Source: Nocardioides daedukensis (GTDB lineage Bacteria > Actinomycetota > Actinomycetes > Propionibacteriales > Nocardioidaceae). From it: a stretch of 64,000 nucleotides of DNA. A program made the translations under genes and the position numbers. Of the stretch, positions 1-8,533 are shown piece by piece. The DNA is taken from contig NZ_JACCAA010000001.1 in NCBI RefSeq assembly GCF_013408415.1, positions 2,418,001-2,482,000 on the forward strand, read 5' to 3'. Below the pieces are notes generated by a model. The model did not search any database. It saw nothing but the letters and a program-made list of their open reading frames with translations, and had not been told where the DNA came from. Position 1 is the stretch's first letter. Each line of letters starts with the position of its first letter.

Positions 1-75
1 CTCATAGGCCGCGGTGAGGAGCGTCGCGCGGGTGGCGGCGGAGCGCTCCTTCTGGGTGCGGCGGGTCGGTGGCAT
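1..75 (-). CDS. TetR-family transcriptional regulator, N-terminal fragment cut by the window edge
   Basis: Reading leftwards from the ATG at 75, the first 25 codons give MPPTRRTQKERSAATRATLL followed by TAAYE. This is the typical start of a TetR repressor: a basic tail leading into helix 1 of the DNA-binding domain. The rest lies outside the window, so ligand and length are unknown. It is transcribed divergently from the lipid operon starting at 183, and the 107 bp between them hold a near-perfect 16-bp palindrome. It is therefore probably the local repressor of that operon; this is inferred from position only. Confidence 0.8.
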   Translation of the reverse strand, partial: MPPTRRTQKERSAATRATLLTAAYE

Positions 76-149
76 AGCGGGACCATACCGCCGGTCACGG
101 TGGCCGGCGACTTGCCAAGACGCGCGAAGAAAGCGCATGCTGAGCAAAA

Positions 150-165
150 CAGTCCGATCAGACTG
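150..165. promoter_or_regulatory. Candidate TetR operator palindrome
   Basis: CAGTCCGATCAGACTG matches its own reverse complement at 14 of 16 positions. It lies in the divergent gap between the TetR gene (start at 75) and the thiolase-fusion gene (start at 183), 17 bp before the latter's ATG. Size and symmetry suit a TetR dimer site. Binding by the neighbouring TetR is inferred. Confidence 0.5.
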
Positions 166-182
166 AAAGTGAGTTTCCCCGG

Positions 183-3119
183 ATGTCCCCGACCCCCTCG
201 CAGCTCCTCGCCAGCGTCCGCACGCTGGCCCCCGTGCTCGCCTCCACCGCCAAGGTGATGGTCACCGACGCTGCGTCGAAGCTGATGCCGGGCGCTCCCG
301 ACGCTTCGCCGGAGCTCGCCGTCTCGGTGCCCGAACCTGCCGGCGCCTCGGGCTATGCCCGCCAGGTCCACGCGCAGCGCCTGGTGGCGGCCGCCCCCGA
401 GGTCGTCGCCGACCTGGTCACCGACCTGGACCGCGCGCACGAATGGCTCACCCTGCACCTGTCCTGGCGCGGCGAGCGTCCGGCACGGATGGCTGCCGGC
501 GAGGAGTTCGTGCAGCAGATCAAGCTGATGGACATCCCGGCCCAGGCACGCTGGCGCGTCGAGCGCGCCGACGCCAACGGCTTCGAGCTCCGCGGCACCG
601 GCCCGATGGGCATCACCGTCGGCCTGTGGTGCACCGTGGTCGCCACCGCCGGCGGCTCCGCCGTGCGCCTCGACGGCGCCCTGGACGGCCCGCCGGTCCG
701 TGGCCCGGTCGGTCTCACGGCCGTGCGCAGCGTCGAGACCGCGCTGACCGAGTCCCTCGAGATCCTGGCGGGCGTCCTCGACGGCGACGGCGTACGCCGC
801 ATCCCCGACGAGCCCGTGCTCCACGAGCGCACCGGTCGAATGCTCGACCCGACCACCCCGGTCGTGATCGGCGTCGGACAGGTCGTGCAGCGCACGCCTG
901 ATCTGGCCAACCCCGACGAGCCGGTGGCGATGGCCGCCGACGCACTGCGGGCCGCCGTGCGCGACGCCGGTGCCCAGGACGACCTCCTGGCGCGCGCCGA
1001 CCTCGTCTATGCCGTTCCCAGCGCCTCGTGGACCTACGGCAACCAGGCCGGACTCGTCGCCTCGCTCGTCGGCGCGGGCGACGCGGCCACCGTGCAGACC
1101 TCGCCGTACGGCGGCGACGGCGCCCAGCTGGCCGTCAACGACGCTGCCCTCCAGATCGCCCAGGGCAACGCCCACGTCGTTCTGGTCAGTGGCGCCGAGG
1201 CCGGAAGCACCGTCTCGGCACTGCAGTCGGATGGCCGCGAGCCCGACTGGACCCGTCAGCCCGAGGGTGCCGCCCCCGGTCGCGTGATCGGCGTCGACCG
1301 ACCGGCCAACAACGAGGCCGAGACGAGCGTCGGCCTCGGTGCGCCGATCTTCGTCTACGCACTCGTCGAGTCCGCCCTGCGCGGTGCCGCCGGCGCCCCG
1401 GTCGACGAGCACCGGGCCAGGATCGCGGACCTGTGGGCCCGCAACAGCTCCGTCGCCGCGAAGAACCCCTATGCCTGGGACCCGACCGAGCGCACCGCCG
1501 ACGAGATCGCGACCGCGACCACGGCCAACCGTGCGGTCAGCGACCCCTACACCAAGCTGATGTGCGCCAACCTCCAGGTGAACCTGGCCGCCGGCGTCAT
1601 CGTCACCAGCGTCGCCGCCGCCCACGCCCTGGGCATCGACCAGGACCGCTGGGTCTTCCTGCACGCCGGGGCCTCGGCCACCGACGAGTGGTTCGTCTCC
1701 GAGCGTGCCGACCTCGCCTCCTCCCCGGCGATCGCCGCAGCCGGAGCCGCCGTCCTCGACCACGCCGGGATCACCGTGGAGGACCTCGGCCCGATCGACC
1801 TCTACTCCTGCTTCCCGGCCGCCGTGCAGCTCGGTGCCCAGGCCCTCGGACTGCCCTGGGACGCGCCCGAGCGGCCGCTCAGCGTGACCGGTGGCCTCAC
1901 CTCGGCCGGCGGGCCCGGAAACAACTACGGACTGCACGCGGTGTCCACGATGATGCCGATGCTGCGCGAGAACCCCGAGCAGTACGGCCTGTCCAGCTCG
2001 CTGGGCTGGTATGCCACCAAGCACGCGCTGGGCGTCTATTCCGCGACCCCGCCGAGCAAGGCCTTCGCCCACCTCAAGCCTGCCTTCGAGCGGCCCGCGC
2101 CCCGTCCGGTGCGCACCGAGCTCGAGGGGAGCGCCGTGGTCGAGGCGGTCACCGTCTCCTACGACCGCGCCGGTGACGTGGAGGGTGCGGTCGTCTCCGC
2201 GATCACTCCCGAGGGTGAGCGCGTCCTGCTGCGCCGCGAGTCCCCCGAGGACATCGCGGTGCTGACCAAGGGCGACCCGCTGCGACGTACGATCCGGCTC
2301 ACCAAGGACCGGATCAAGCTCACCGGCAGCCAGCAGGAGCTGCCCGAGCCGCCCGCCGCGCCGGTGCGGACCGAGCGCGACGGAGACGACGTCTGGGTGA
2401 TCACCCTCGACCGTCCGCAGGTGCGCAACGCCATCGACCGGCGTACCGCACTGCTCCTCGAGCGGGCCGTCGACGACGCAGAGGTCGACGACACCGTCCG
2501 GGTGCTCGTCCTGACCGGCGCCGGCAACACGTTCTGCGCCGGCATGGACCTCGCCGGGGCCAACCGCGGAGAGGTCCCCGTGACCGACCGCCGCGGCCCG
2601 CTCGGCCTGACCGCCGAGCCGCCCACCAAGCCGATGATCGCCGCGGTCGAGGGCGCTGCCCTGGCCGGCGGTTTCGAGCTCGCCCTCTGCGCCGACCTCA
2701 TCGTCGCCAGCGAGGAGGCAACCTTCGGCCTGCCGGAGGTGAAGCGTGGCCTGCTCGCCGCCGCCGGTGGCCTGTGGCGCACCGCGGTCCGGCTCCCTCG
2801 TGCCGTGGCCCTCGAGCTCGCGCTCCTCGGCGACCCGGTGAGTGCCGCACGCCTGGCCGAGCTGGGCATGGTCAACCGGGTCGTGCCTGCGGGCCAGGCC
2901 CTGGAGACCGCGCGGGACCTGGCTCGACGGATGGCAGCCAACGCACCGCTCTCGGTGCGGGTCGGCAAGCAGATCATCGACGCCGCCCCGACCTGGAGCG
3001 CCGAGGAGGGCTTCGCCCGACAGAGCGAGCTCGCCAGCCCGGTCCTGCTCTCCGACGACGCCACCGAGGGCGTCGCCGCCTTTGCCGAGAAGCGCGAGCC
3101 GCGCTGGACCGGCCGCTGA
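183..3119 (+). CDS. Three-domain lipid enzyme: SRPBCC - thiolase-like - enoyl-CoA hydratase (crotonase) fusion
   Basis: The 978-residue protein combines three modules usually found separately. Residues about 55-205 look like an SRPBCC (polyketide cyclase/START-like) lipid-binding domain. Residues about 221-720 form an acetyl-CoA acetyltransferase-like thiolase fold, with DLYSCFPAAVQLG and a glycine-rich GGPGNNYGLH segment. Residues about 729-978 are a crotonase, with oxyanion-hole segments FCAGMDL and ALAGGFELAL and the acidic LPEVKRG segment. In the thiolase part I do not see the usual nucleophilic cysteine context; SPYGGDGAQ occupies the expected region, so its chemistry may be non-standard. 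The acyl-CoA dehydrogenase follows 46 bp downstream, and together they suggest beta-oxidation-like turnover of an acyl-CoA. The substrate cannot be told. No clear ribosome binding site precedes the ATG. Confidence 0.85.
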   Translation: MSPTPSQLLASVRTLAPVLASTAKVMVTDAASKLMPGAPDASPELAVSVPEPAGASGYARQVHAQRLVAAAPEVVADLVTDLDRAHEWLTLHLSWRGERPARMAAGEEFVQQIKLMDIPAQARWRVERADANGFELRGTGPMGITVGLWCTVVATAGGSAVRLDGALDGPPVRGPVGLTAVRSVETALTESLEILAGVLDGDGVRRIPDEPVLHERTGRMLDPTTPVVIGVGQVVQRTPDLANPDEPVAMAADALRAAVRDAGAQDDLLARADLVYAVPSASWTYGNQAGLVASLVGAGDAATVQTSPYGGDGAQLAVNDAALQIAQGNAHVVLVSGAEAGSTVSALQSDGREPDWTRQPEGAAPGRVIGVDRPANNEAETSVGLGAPIFVYALVESALRGAAGAPVDEHRARIADLWARNSSVAAKNPYAWDPTERTADEIATATTANRAVSDPYTKLMCANLQVNLAAGVIVTSVAAAHALGIDQDRWVFLHAGASATDEWFVSERADLASSPAIAAAGAAVLDHAGITVEDLGPIDLYSCFPAAVQLGAQALGLPWDAPERPLSVTGGLTSAGGPGNNYGLHAVSTMMPMLRENPEQYGLSSSLGWYATKHALGVYSATPPSKAFAHLKPAFERPAPRPVRTELEGSAVVEAVTVSYDRAGDVEGAVVSAITPEGERVLLRRESPEDIAVLTKGDPLRRTIRLTKDRIKLTGSQQELPEPPAAPVRTERDGDDVWVITLDRPQVRNAIDRRTALLLERAVDDAEVDDTVRVLVLTGAGNTFCAGMDLAGANRGEVPVTDRRGPLGLTAEPPTKPMIAAVEGAALAGGFELALCADLIVASEEATFGLPEVKRGLLAAAGGLWRTAVRLPRAVALELALLGDPVSAARLAELGMVNRVVPAGQALETARDLARRMAANAPLSVRVGKQIIDAAPTWSAEEGFARQSELASPVLLSDDATEGVAAFAEKREPRWTGR

Positions 3120-3165
3120 GACCCTCTTCCTGACCCCTGCTCCCCGAATCACCCAAGGACCCCTC

Positions 3166-4317
3166 ATGAACCAGTGGAACACCCCCGAACGCCAGGCGCT
3201 GCGCGAGAGCGTGACTCGCTTCACCGAGCGTGAGATCGTCCCGAACATCGCCCAGTGGGAGGACGACGGCGAGCTGCCGCGCAGCCTGAGCAAGGCCGCG
3301 GCCGCCGCCGGCATCCTCGGCGTGGGCTTCAGCGAGGAGGTCGGCGGAGAGGGCGGCAACGCCATCGACACCGCCATCGTCACCGAGGCCATCATCGAAG
3401 CGGGCGGCAGCTCCGGCGTGATCGCCTCGCTGTTCACCCACGGCATCGCCGCGCCGCACATCATCGACAGCAAGAACGCCGACCTGATCGAGCGCTTCGT
3501 GAAGCCGTCGATGTCCGGCGACCTGATCGGCTCGCTCGGCGTCACCGAGCCCGGTGGCGGCAGCGACGTCGCCAACATCACCACCCGCGCCGTGCGCGAC
3601 GGTGACCACTACGTGGTGAACGGCGCCAAGACCTTCATCACCTCGGGCGTGCGTGGCGACTTCGTCACCACCGCCGTGCGCACCGGCGGCGAGGGCTTCG
3701 GCGGCGTCAGCCTGCTGGTGATCGAGAAGGGCACCCCCGGCTTCGAGGTGGCCCGCCCGCTGCGCAAGATGGGCTGGCACTGCTCCGACACCGCCGAGCT
3801 CAGCTTCACCGACGTCCGGGTCCCGGTCAGCAACCTGGTCGGCGAGGAGAACGGCGGCTTCCTGTTGCTCATGCAGCAGTTCGTCAACGAGCGCCTCGGC
3901 CTCGCGCTGCAGGGCCACGCCACAGCCCAGCGCGCCCTCGACCTGGCCGCGAAGTATGCCCGTGAGCGGGAGACCTTCGGCAAGCCGCTGGCCAGCCGCC
4001 AGGTGATCCGGCACAAGCTGGTCGAGATGCACCGGCGCACCGCCGCCGCGCGCACCGTCACCCGCGCCGCGATCGAGAAGTCCCTGACCACTCCGGTCAC
4101 CGACCCGGACATGATCATCGACGCGCTGATGGCGAAGAACACCGCGGTCGAGGCCGTCGAATGGGTGGTCAGCGAGTCCGTCCAGATCCACGGCGGAATG
4201 GGCTACATGCGCGAGTCCGAGATCGACCGGCACTACCGCGACGCCCGCATCATCGGCATCGGTGGCGGCGCCACCGAGGTGCTCACCGACCTGGCGTCGA
4301 AGCTGCTCGGCTACTGA
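3166..4317 (+). CDS. Acyl-CoA dehydrogenase
   Basis: A 383-residue flavoprotein of normal family length. It oxidises an acyl-CoA to the 2-enoyl-CoA and passes electrons to electron-transfer flavoprotein. LGVTEPGGGSDVANI is the FAD-binding signature, NGAKTFITSG follows in the middle beta domain, and the C-terminal helical domain contains ARERETFGKPL and QIHGGMGYMRE. An AAGGA Shine-Dalgarno at 3155-3159 lies 6 bases before the ATG, which fixes the start. It is co-directional with the thiolase-crotonase fusion (46 bp gap) and probably supplies its enoyl substrate. Chain-length or branched-chain specificity cannot be judged from sequence alone. Confidence 0.92.
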   Translation: MNQWNTPERQALRESVTRFTEREIVPNIAQWEDDGELPRSLSKAAAAAGILGVGFSEEVGGEGGNAIDTAIVTEAIIEAGGSSGVIASLFTHGIAAPHIIDSKNADLIERFVKPSMSGDLIGSLGVTEPGGGSDVANITTRAVRDGDHYVVNGAKTFITSGVRGDFVTTAVRTGGEGFGGVSLLVIEKGTPGFEVARPLRKMGWHCSDTAELSFTDVRVPVSNLVGEENGGFLLLMQQFVNERLGLALQGHATAQRALDLAAKYARERETFGKPLASRQVIRHKLVEMHRRTAAARTVTRAAIEKSLTTPVTDPDMIIDALMAKNTAVEAVEWVVSESVQIHGGMGYMRESEIDRHYRDARIIGIGGGATEVLTDLASKLLGY

Positions 4318-4362
4318 GCGAGCGAGCAGCGGCGCCCACCGGTTCACCCGGGGAGGGTGGGT

Positions 4363-4391
4363 GGATCCCGGTCACTGAGTGACCGGGATCC
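4363..4391 (+). terminator. Perfect hairpin, probable terminator of the lipid operon
   Basis: GGATCCCGGTCACT and its exact reverse complement are separated by one base, 46 bp after the acyl-CoA dehydrogenase stop. There is no U-tract, as is usual for actinobacterial terminators. Confidence 0.65.
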
Positions 4392-4437
4392 ATCGTTTGC
4401 TGGGGAAACGTTGGGCGACACTGGGAGGATGGTCGGC

Positions 4438-4917
4438 ATGCGTCGCCTCCTTGCCGTCGTCTTCGCGGTCTACGTCGCCGCGGCGGCGTACCTGGTCTTC
4501 TGGCCCCAGCCGGACACCCCGGCCGGCGCGGTGCTGGACCTGCACACCCTGCTGGGCCGGGTGGGCATCACCTTCATCAGCGGCCTGGTCATCGAGTTCG
4601 TGCTCAACGTGGCACTGTTCGTTCCGCTGACCCTGCTCGGCGTACTCCTCTGGCCGCGGATCAGCCCGATGCACTGGCTGCTCACCGGAGTCGCGGCGAC
4701 CTTCCTGATCGAGTTCCTGCAGTACGCCGCGCTGCCCGACCGGTCGGCGACGCTGATCGACATCGTCGCCAACTCACTCGGTGCACTGATCGGCATCGAC
4801 CTGGGCCTGCGGTTGAGGTGGCTCCACGAGCGCCAGGTCAGGACGAAGGAGAGCCCTGCGCAGCCGGGGGGACCGAACGGTCTCGGGCCTGGCGCCACAG
4901 CCAGACCAGGCCGATGA
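4438..4917 (+). CDS. VanZ-family membrane protein
   Basis: About 159 residues with four predicted membrane segments: a start at MRRLLAVVFAVYV, then FISGLVIEFVLNVALFV, MHWLLTGVAATFLIEFLQ and DIVANSLGALIGIDLGL. The conserved FLIEFLQY and DIVANSLGALIG stretches are typical of VanZ-like proteins, whose biochemical role is unclear even in teicoplanin-resistance operons. The ATG at 4438 is preferred to one at 4429 because GGGAGG at 4423-4428 sits 9 bases before the former and directly abuts the latter. The last 80 bp overlap the tail of the converging gene on the minus strand, so the C-terminal 26 residues are doubly coding. Confidence 0.8.
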   Translation: MRRLLAVVFAVYVAAAAYLVFWPQPDTPAGAVLDLHTLLGRVGITFISGLVIEFVLNVALFVPLTLLGVLLWPRISPMHWLLTGVAATFLIEFLQYAALPDRSATLIDIVANSLGALIGIDLGLRLRWLHERQVRTKESPAQPGGPNGLGPGATARPGR

Positions 4918-5281
4918 CCGGCAAGACCAGCGGCACGAAGCCATAACCGCTGCCGAAGTCCGACCACACCGTCTGGTCGGGGAAGAGTCCCGGATCGGCC
5001 AGGCTGAGCGCGCCGACGGCCAGGACTCCGACCAGCTCGATCGAGATCGAGGACAGCGCCACCGCGAAGGCCCGCGGACCCTGGTAGCGAAGCGCCACCG
5101 TCGCCACGACATAGACCACGGCGGCGAAGGCGGAGAGCAGGTAGGCAGCAGGAGCCTCGTCGAACTTCGTCGCGATCTGGACCGCCGAACGCGCACCCGC
5201 GGCGACCGCGAACACGGCGTACACCGCGACCAGGACCTGCCGACCCGTCGAACGCCTGCGGGGACCGGTCGATGCGCTCAC
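4838..5281 (-). CDS. Small membrane protein of unknown function
   Basis: A 147-residue protein with about four hydrophobic segments (VLVAVYAVFAVAAGARSAV, AYLLSAFAAVVYVVATVAL, IELVGVLAVGALSLA, GFVPLVLPVIGLVWLW). I do not recognise a named family. The GTG start overlaps the stop of the upstream membrane-protein gene by 4 bp (GTGA), implying translational coupling. Its 3' end overlaps the converging VanZ gene by 80 bp. A membrane pair of unknown role is all that can be said. Confidence 0.7.
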   Translation of the reverse strand: MSASTGPRRRSTGRQVLVAVYAVFAVAAGARSAVQIATKFDEAPAAYLLSAFAAVVYVVATVALRYQGPRAFAVALSSISIELVGVLAVGALSLADPGLFPDQTVWSDFGSGYGFVPLVLPVIGLVWLWRQARDRSVPPAAQGSPSS

Positions 5282-5670
5282 CACGTCTGCTGCAGCCGGA
5301 CCAGGAGCACGGCCATCGTGATCGCAGCGATCGCGATCACCCACAGGCTGGCCGGCTCGACCGGCTCTCCGTCCTCGTCGGGCTGGCGGGTGAGCAGGAT
5401 GAACGGCACGCCGACGACGGCGACCGCATAGCCGGCCGAGATCCACACCTGGTCGGGCTCGTGGCCCTGGAGCAGGTTGAGGCCGGCGACCGCGGCGATC
5501 AGTCCGCCGGCGATCTGGGCGACCTTCATCCCGTGCCTGACCAGCGGTTCCATCTGTTGCAACGCCGAGGTGGAGGCGACGGCGGCGGCGAGGACCGCGA
5601 TCACGCCTGCATAGGAGGCGACGACGATGGTGAAGAGCCAGGACACGGGGGGCAGGTTACCGCTCGCCAC
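5278..5670 (-). CDS. Small membrane protein of unknown function, paired with the next gene
   Basis: About 130 residues with an N-terminal helix (VSWLFTIVVASYAGVIAVLA) and further segments near AQIAGGLIAAVAGLNLL, VWISAGYAVAVVGVPFILL and SLWVIAIAAITMAVLLV. The GTG at 5670 is chosen because AGGAG lies 7 bases before it; an ATG at 5685 is the alternative. It is coupled to the downstream gene by a 4-bp overlap. No family is recognised. Confidence 0.65.
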   Translation of the reverse strand: MASGNLPPVSWLFTIVVASYAGVIAVLAAAVASTSALQQMEPLVRHGMKVAQIAGGLIAAVAGLNLLQGHEPDQVWISAGYAVAVVGVPFILLTRQPDEDGEPVEPASLWVIAIAAITMAVLLVRLQQTW

Positions 5671-5734
5671 GCCACGGCTCCTCATCCCGCGGTGCTCGCA
5701 CACCCCACCCGGGCCGCTGCTGTTCAATGGGCCC

Positions 5735-6394
5735 ATGTCTGCGACCCCAGGGCCCTCGCGGGTGTGGCCCTTCGTGGTGGCCATCGTCCTGCTCTGCTTC
5801 ATCAACCTGCCGCTGGGCCACCTGACGTGGACCGATCACCGGCTGGACCGCGACGGTGTGGAGACGACCGCCGAGGTGACCGACTCCAAGGCGTTCGGTG
5901 GAAAGTTCTTCCTCACCTTCCGCCTGCCCGCCTCGCTCGACCCCGACCAGGAGTCCTGGACGGTCGAGGTGCCCCGGCAGACGTTCGAGGCGGCCAAGGC
6001 CGACGAGCAACTCCGGGTGGAACACCTGCCGCAGGACCCGCAGACCAACCGCGCCGTCGACGAGGTGCCGCCCGGATCGCTGGCCGTGTGGCTGACCGTG
6101 ATGGCCAACATCACCGTCGTACTGATGCTCGCCCTGATGTTCTGGGTCCGGCGCAACGGGATGCTCGTGATCGAGGCGACCGAGGACCTGACCCGGTGCA
6201 AGCCCGACGACACCGTGATGGAGCTCGGTGGCGGGATGGTCCTGGTGCGCGGCGACATCAGCCAGATCCACGACGACCACGTGATCGTGCTCGCCAACAG
6301 CGACAAGGTGAAGGTGCTCCTGGGCGAGCACCACAACCCGGTCGGTCACCAACAGCCCGTGCAGGTCCGCGGACGCCGGGTCTCGAGCCGCTGA
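5735..6394 (+). CDS. Two-helix membrane protein (DUF3592-like)
   Basis: 219 residues: a membrane helix at about residues 10-27 (VWPFVVAIVLLCFINLPLGH), an extracytoplasmic domain of about 90 residues, a second helix (VWLTVMANITVVLMLALMFW), then a soluble tail of about 80 residues. The layout and the TTAEVTDSKAFGGKFFLTF region resemble DUF3592-type proteins, for which no activity is known. It starts 64 bp from the divergent membrane gene and converges on the oxidoreductase operon. Confidence 0.65.
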   Translation: MSATPGPSRVWPFVVAIVLLCFINLPLGHLTWTDHRLDRDGVETTAEVTDSKAFGGKFFLTFRLPASLDPDQESWTVEVPRQTFEAAKADEQLRVEHLPQDPQTNRAVDEVPPGSLAVWLTVMANITVVLMLALMFWVRRNGMLVIEATEDLTRCKPDDTVMELGGGMVLVRGDISQIHDDHVIVLANSDKVKVLLGEHHNPVGHQQPVQVRGRRVSSR

Positions 6395-6415
6395 CCGGCT
6401 TCGGTTCCTGCGCGT

Positions 6416-8533
6416 TCAGACGTCCAGGAACGCGTCCGCGGTGACCGGGAAGGAACGGACCCGCACCCCGGTGGCGTGGTGGGTCGCGTTGGCGACAGCC
6501 GCCGACGTGCCGACGATGCCGATCTCCCCGATGCCACGTGAGCCCATCGGGGTGAACTCGTCGTCGGACTCGTCGAGCCACTCCGCGTCCACGTCGAGGA
6601 CGTCGGCGTGCGCGGCCACGTGATAGGTCGCCAGGTCGCGAGTGACGGTGTGCCCGAACCGCGGGTCCCGATAACCCTCCTCGAAGAGTGCTGCCGACAG
6701 ACCCATCACCAACCCGCCGAGGAACTGGGAACGCGCGGTGGTCGGGTTCACCACCCGGCCGACCGAATAGACACCCAGCAGGCGCGGCACCCTGATCTCG
6801 CCGGTCCACCGGTTCACCCGCGCCTCGGCGAAGACGGCGCCGAACGAGTGGTAGGCCTTGTCGTCAGCCACGGCGGCGTCCGCCGCGGAGGCGGTCGTCT
6901 CCAGCCCGGGGTCCGGATCGGAGCCATGGTCGGCACGGAACAGCTGCGCCGCCGCGGCGATCGCGGTGCCCCACGAGCTGGTGCCGGAGGATCCGCCCGC
7001 CACCGTCGCCGCGGGAAGGCTGCTGTCCCCGAGCTCAAGCTCCACGTCCGCTGTGGACACGTCCAACGCGTCGGCCGCGATCTGGGTCAGCACGGTGCGG
7101 GCGCCGGTGCCGATGTCGACGCCGCCGATGGCGACGCCGTAGCGCCCATCGCCCAGTGAGCGCACGCGTGCGGTGTTCCCGGGCATCTTGTTCGCCGGGT
7201 ACGTCGCGGAGGCGACGCCGATGCCGACCCACCAGTCCCCGTCGAGCGTTGCCCGTGGTGTTGGTGGCCGGTCGGCCCAGCCGAACCGCTCCGCCCCGCG
7301 GTGCAGGCAGTCGAGCAGCCTGCGGTCGTTGAACGGCTTGCCGGTCTCGGGGTCGAGCTCGGGTTCGTTGCGCTCACGCAGCACGATCGGGTCGATGCCA
7401 CACGCCTCGGCGAGCTCGTCCATGGCCACCTCGTGGACGAACATTCCCGGCATCTCGCCGGGCGCGCGCATCCAGGACGGGACGGCCACGTCGAGGCGGG
7501 CGAGCCGGTGGCTGGTGCGCCGGTGGGGCGCGGCGTACATCATCCGCGCCGGCACGGCGGTCTGCTCGGCGAACTCCTTGATCGCGGAGGTCTGCTCCTG
7601 CACCGCGTGGTGGATCGCGCTCAGGGTGCCGTCGGCGGCGGCGCCGAGCCGGACGTGCTGGATGGTCGCGGTGCGGTAGCCGGTGAGGTCGAACATCTGC
7701 TGCCGGGTGACGGCCAGGCGCACCGGTCGGCCCTCGGTGGTGCGGGCAGCCATCGCAGCGGCCATCACGTGTGCGTGCGCGACGCCCTTGCTGCCGAAGC
7801 CGCCGCCGACGTACGGCGCGCGGACCCGGATCTGGTCGGTCTCCAGGCCCCACAGAGGGGCCAGTGTCTGGGCGACGCCGTGCACGCCCTGGCTGGAGTC
7901 GAACATCGACAGCAGCGGCCGGTCGCCCTCGTGGGTCCACCAGGCGGTGGTGGCGTGCGGCTCCATCGGGTTGTTGTGCTCATACGGCGTGCGGTAGGTC
8001 TGCTCGAGGAGCACCTCCGCGTCGGCGAGCGCGGCATCCACGTCGCCCTCGTCGGTGTCGGTGGCCGCCTCCGCATTGACCTTCTCCGGCGCCTCGGTCG
8101 CGTTGTGCTCGGTCAGCTCGGCCTCGTGCGGCTCCTGGTCATAGGAGACCTCGACGAGTGCGGCGCCCTGACGCGCGGCCTCCGGCGTCTCGGCCAGCAC
8201 CAGCGCCACGATCTGCCCGTGGAAGCCGACCCGGTCGTCCTGCAGGATCGCCAGCTCCCGATCGGAGGTGTCGACCAGTCGCGGGGCAGCGGTGTGGTCG
8301 ATCACCGAAACGACGCCGGGGTGCTCCAGGGCGGCTGCGCTGTCGACGAAGGTGACGCGCCCCTTGGCGATCGTCGACTGCACCAGCCACACGTGCAGCG
8401 GGTCGGTGACCTCCGGGGCCTGGTGCTCCACGGCGTACGTCGCCCGGCCGGTCACCTTCTCGACGGCATCGACCCGGGCCAGCCGGTCCCCGATCGCGTT
8501 GATCCGCACGGGTCGGGTCTTCTGCTCGCTCAT
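6416..8533 (-). CDS. paoC: Aldehyde oxidoreductase, molybdenum-binding subunit (PaoC/xanthine oxidase family)
   Basis: The 705-residue catalytic subunit binds the molybdopterin cofactor and hydroxylates aldehydes or N-heterocycles. Family hallmarks include GGGFGSKGVAHAHV, GEMPGMFVHEVAMDELAE and, near the C-terminus, GSRGIGEIGIVGTSAAVANA. Glu670 in GIGEIG corresponds to the catalytic base of this family. Its ATG overlaps the stop of the FAD-subunit gene by 4 bp, and the order Fe-S, FAD, Mo matches PaoABC (YagTSR). No XdhC/PaoD-type insertion chaperone is adjacent, so maturation must be served from elsewhere. The true substrate is unknown; aromatic or other aldehydes are the best guess by subunit type. 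Confidence 0.9.
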   Translation of the reverse strand: MSEQKTRPVRINAIGDRLARVDAVEKVTGRATYAVEHQAPEVTDPLHVWLVQSTIAKGRVTFVDSAAALEHPGVVSVIDHTAAPRLVDTSDRELAILQDDRVGFHGQIVALVLAETPEAARQGAALVEVSYDQEPHEAELTEHNATEAPEKVNAEAATDTDEGDVDAALADAEVLLEQTYRTPYEHNNPMEPHATTAWWTHEGDRPLLSMFDSSQGVHGVAQTLAPLWGLETDQIRVRAPYVGGGFGSKGVAHAHVMAAAMAARTTEGRPVRLAVTRQQMFDLTGYRTATIQHVRLGAAADGTLSAIHHAVQEQTSAIKEFAEQTAVPARMMYAAPHRRTSHRLARLDVAVPSWMRAPGEMPGMFVHEVAMDELAEACGIDPIVLRERNEPELDPETGKPFNDRRLLDCLHRGAERFGWADRPPTPRATLDGDWWVGIGVASATYPANKMPGNTARVRSLGDGRYGVAIGGVDIGTGARTVLTQIAADALDVSTADVELELGDSSLPAATVAGGSSGTSSWGTAIAAAAQLFRADHGSDPDPGLETTASAADAAVADDKAYHSFGAVFAEARVNRWTGEIRVPRLLGVYSVGRVVNPTTARSQFLGGLVMGLSAALFEEGYRDPRFGHTVTRDLATYHVAAHADVLDVDAEWLDESDDEFTPMGSRGIGEIGIVGTSAAVANATHHATGVRVRSFPVTADAFLDV

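Noticed and set aside
3166..4317. Acyl-CoA dehydrogenase as the missing isovaleryl-CoA dehydrogenase of the leucine cluster
   Set aside because: It is 43 kb away, sits in a different TetR-linked operon, and nothing in the sequence fixes isovaleryl specificity.
5671..5805. N-terminal extension of the minus-strand membrane protein to an ATG at 5805
   Set aside because: The extension would overlap the divergent gene at 5735, is not hydrophobic or conserved-looking, and the GTG at 5670 has a well-placed AGGAG.
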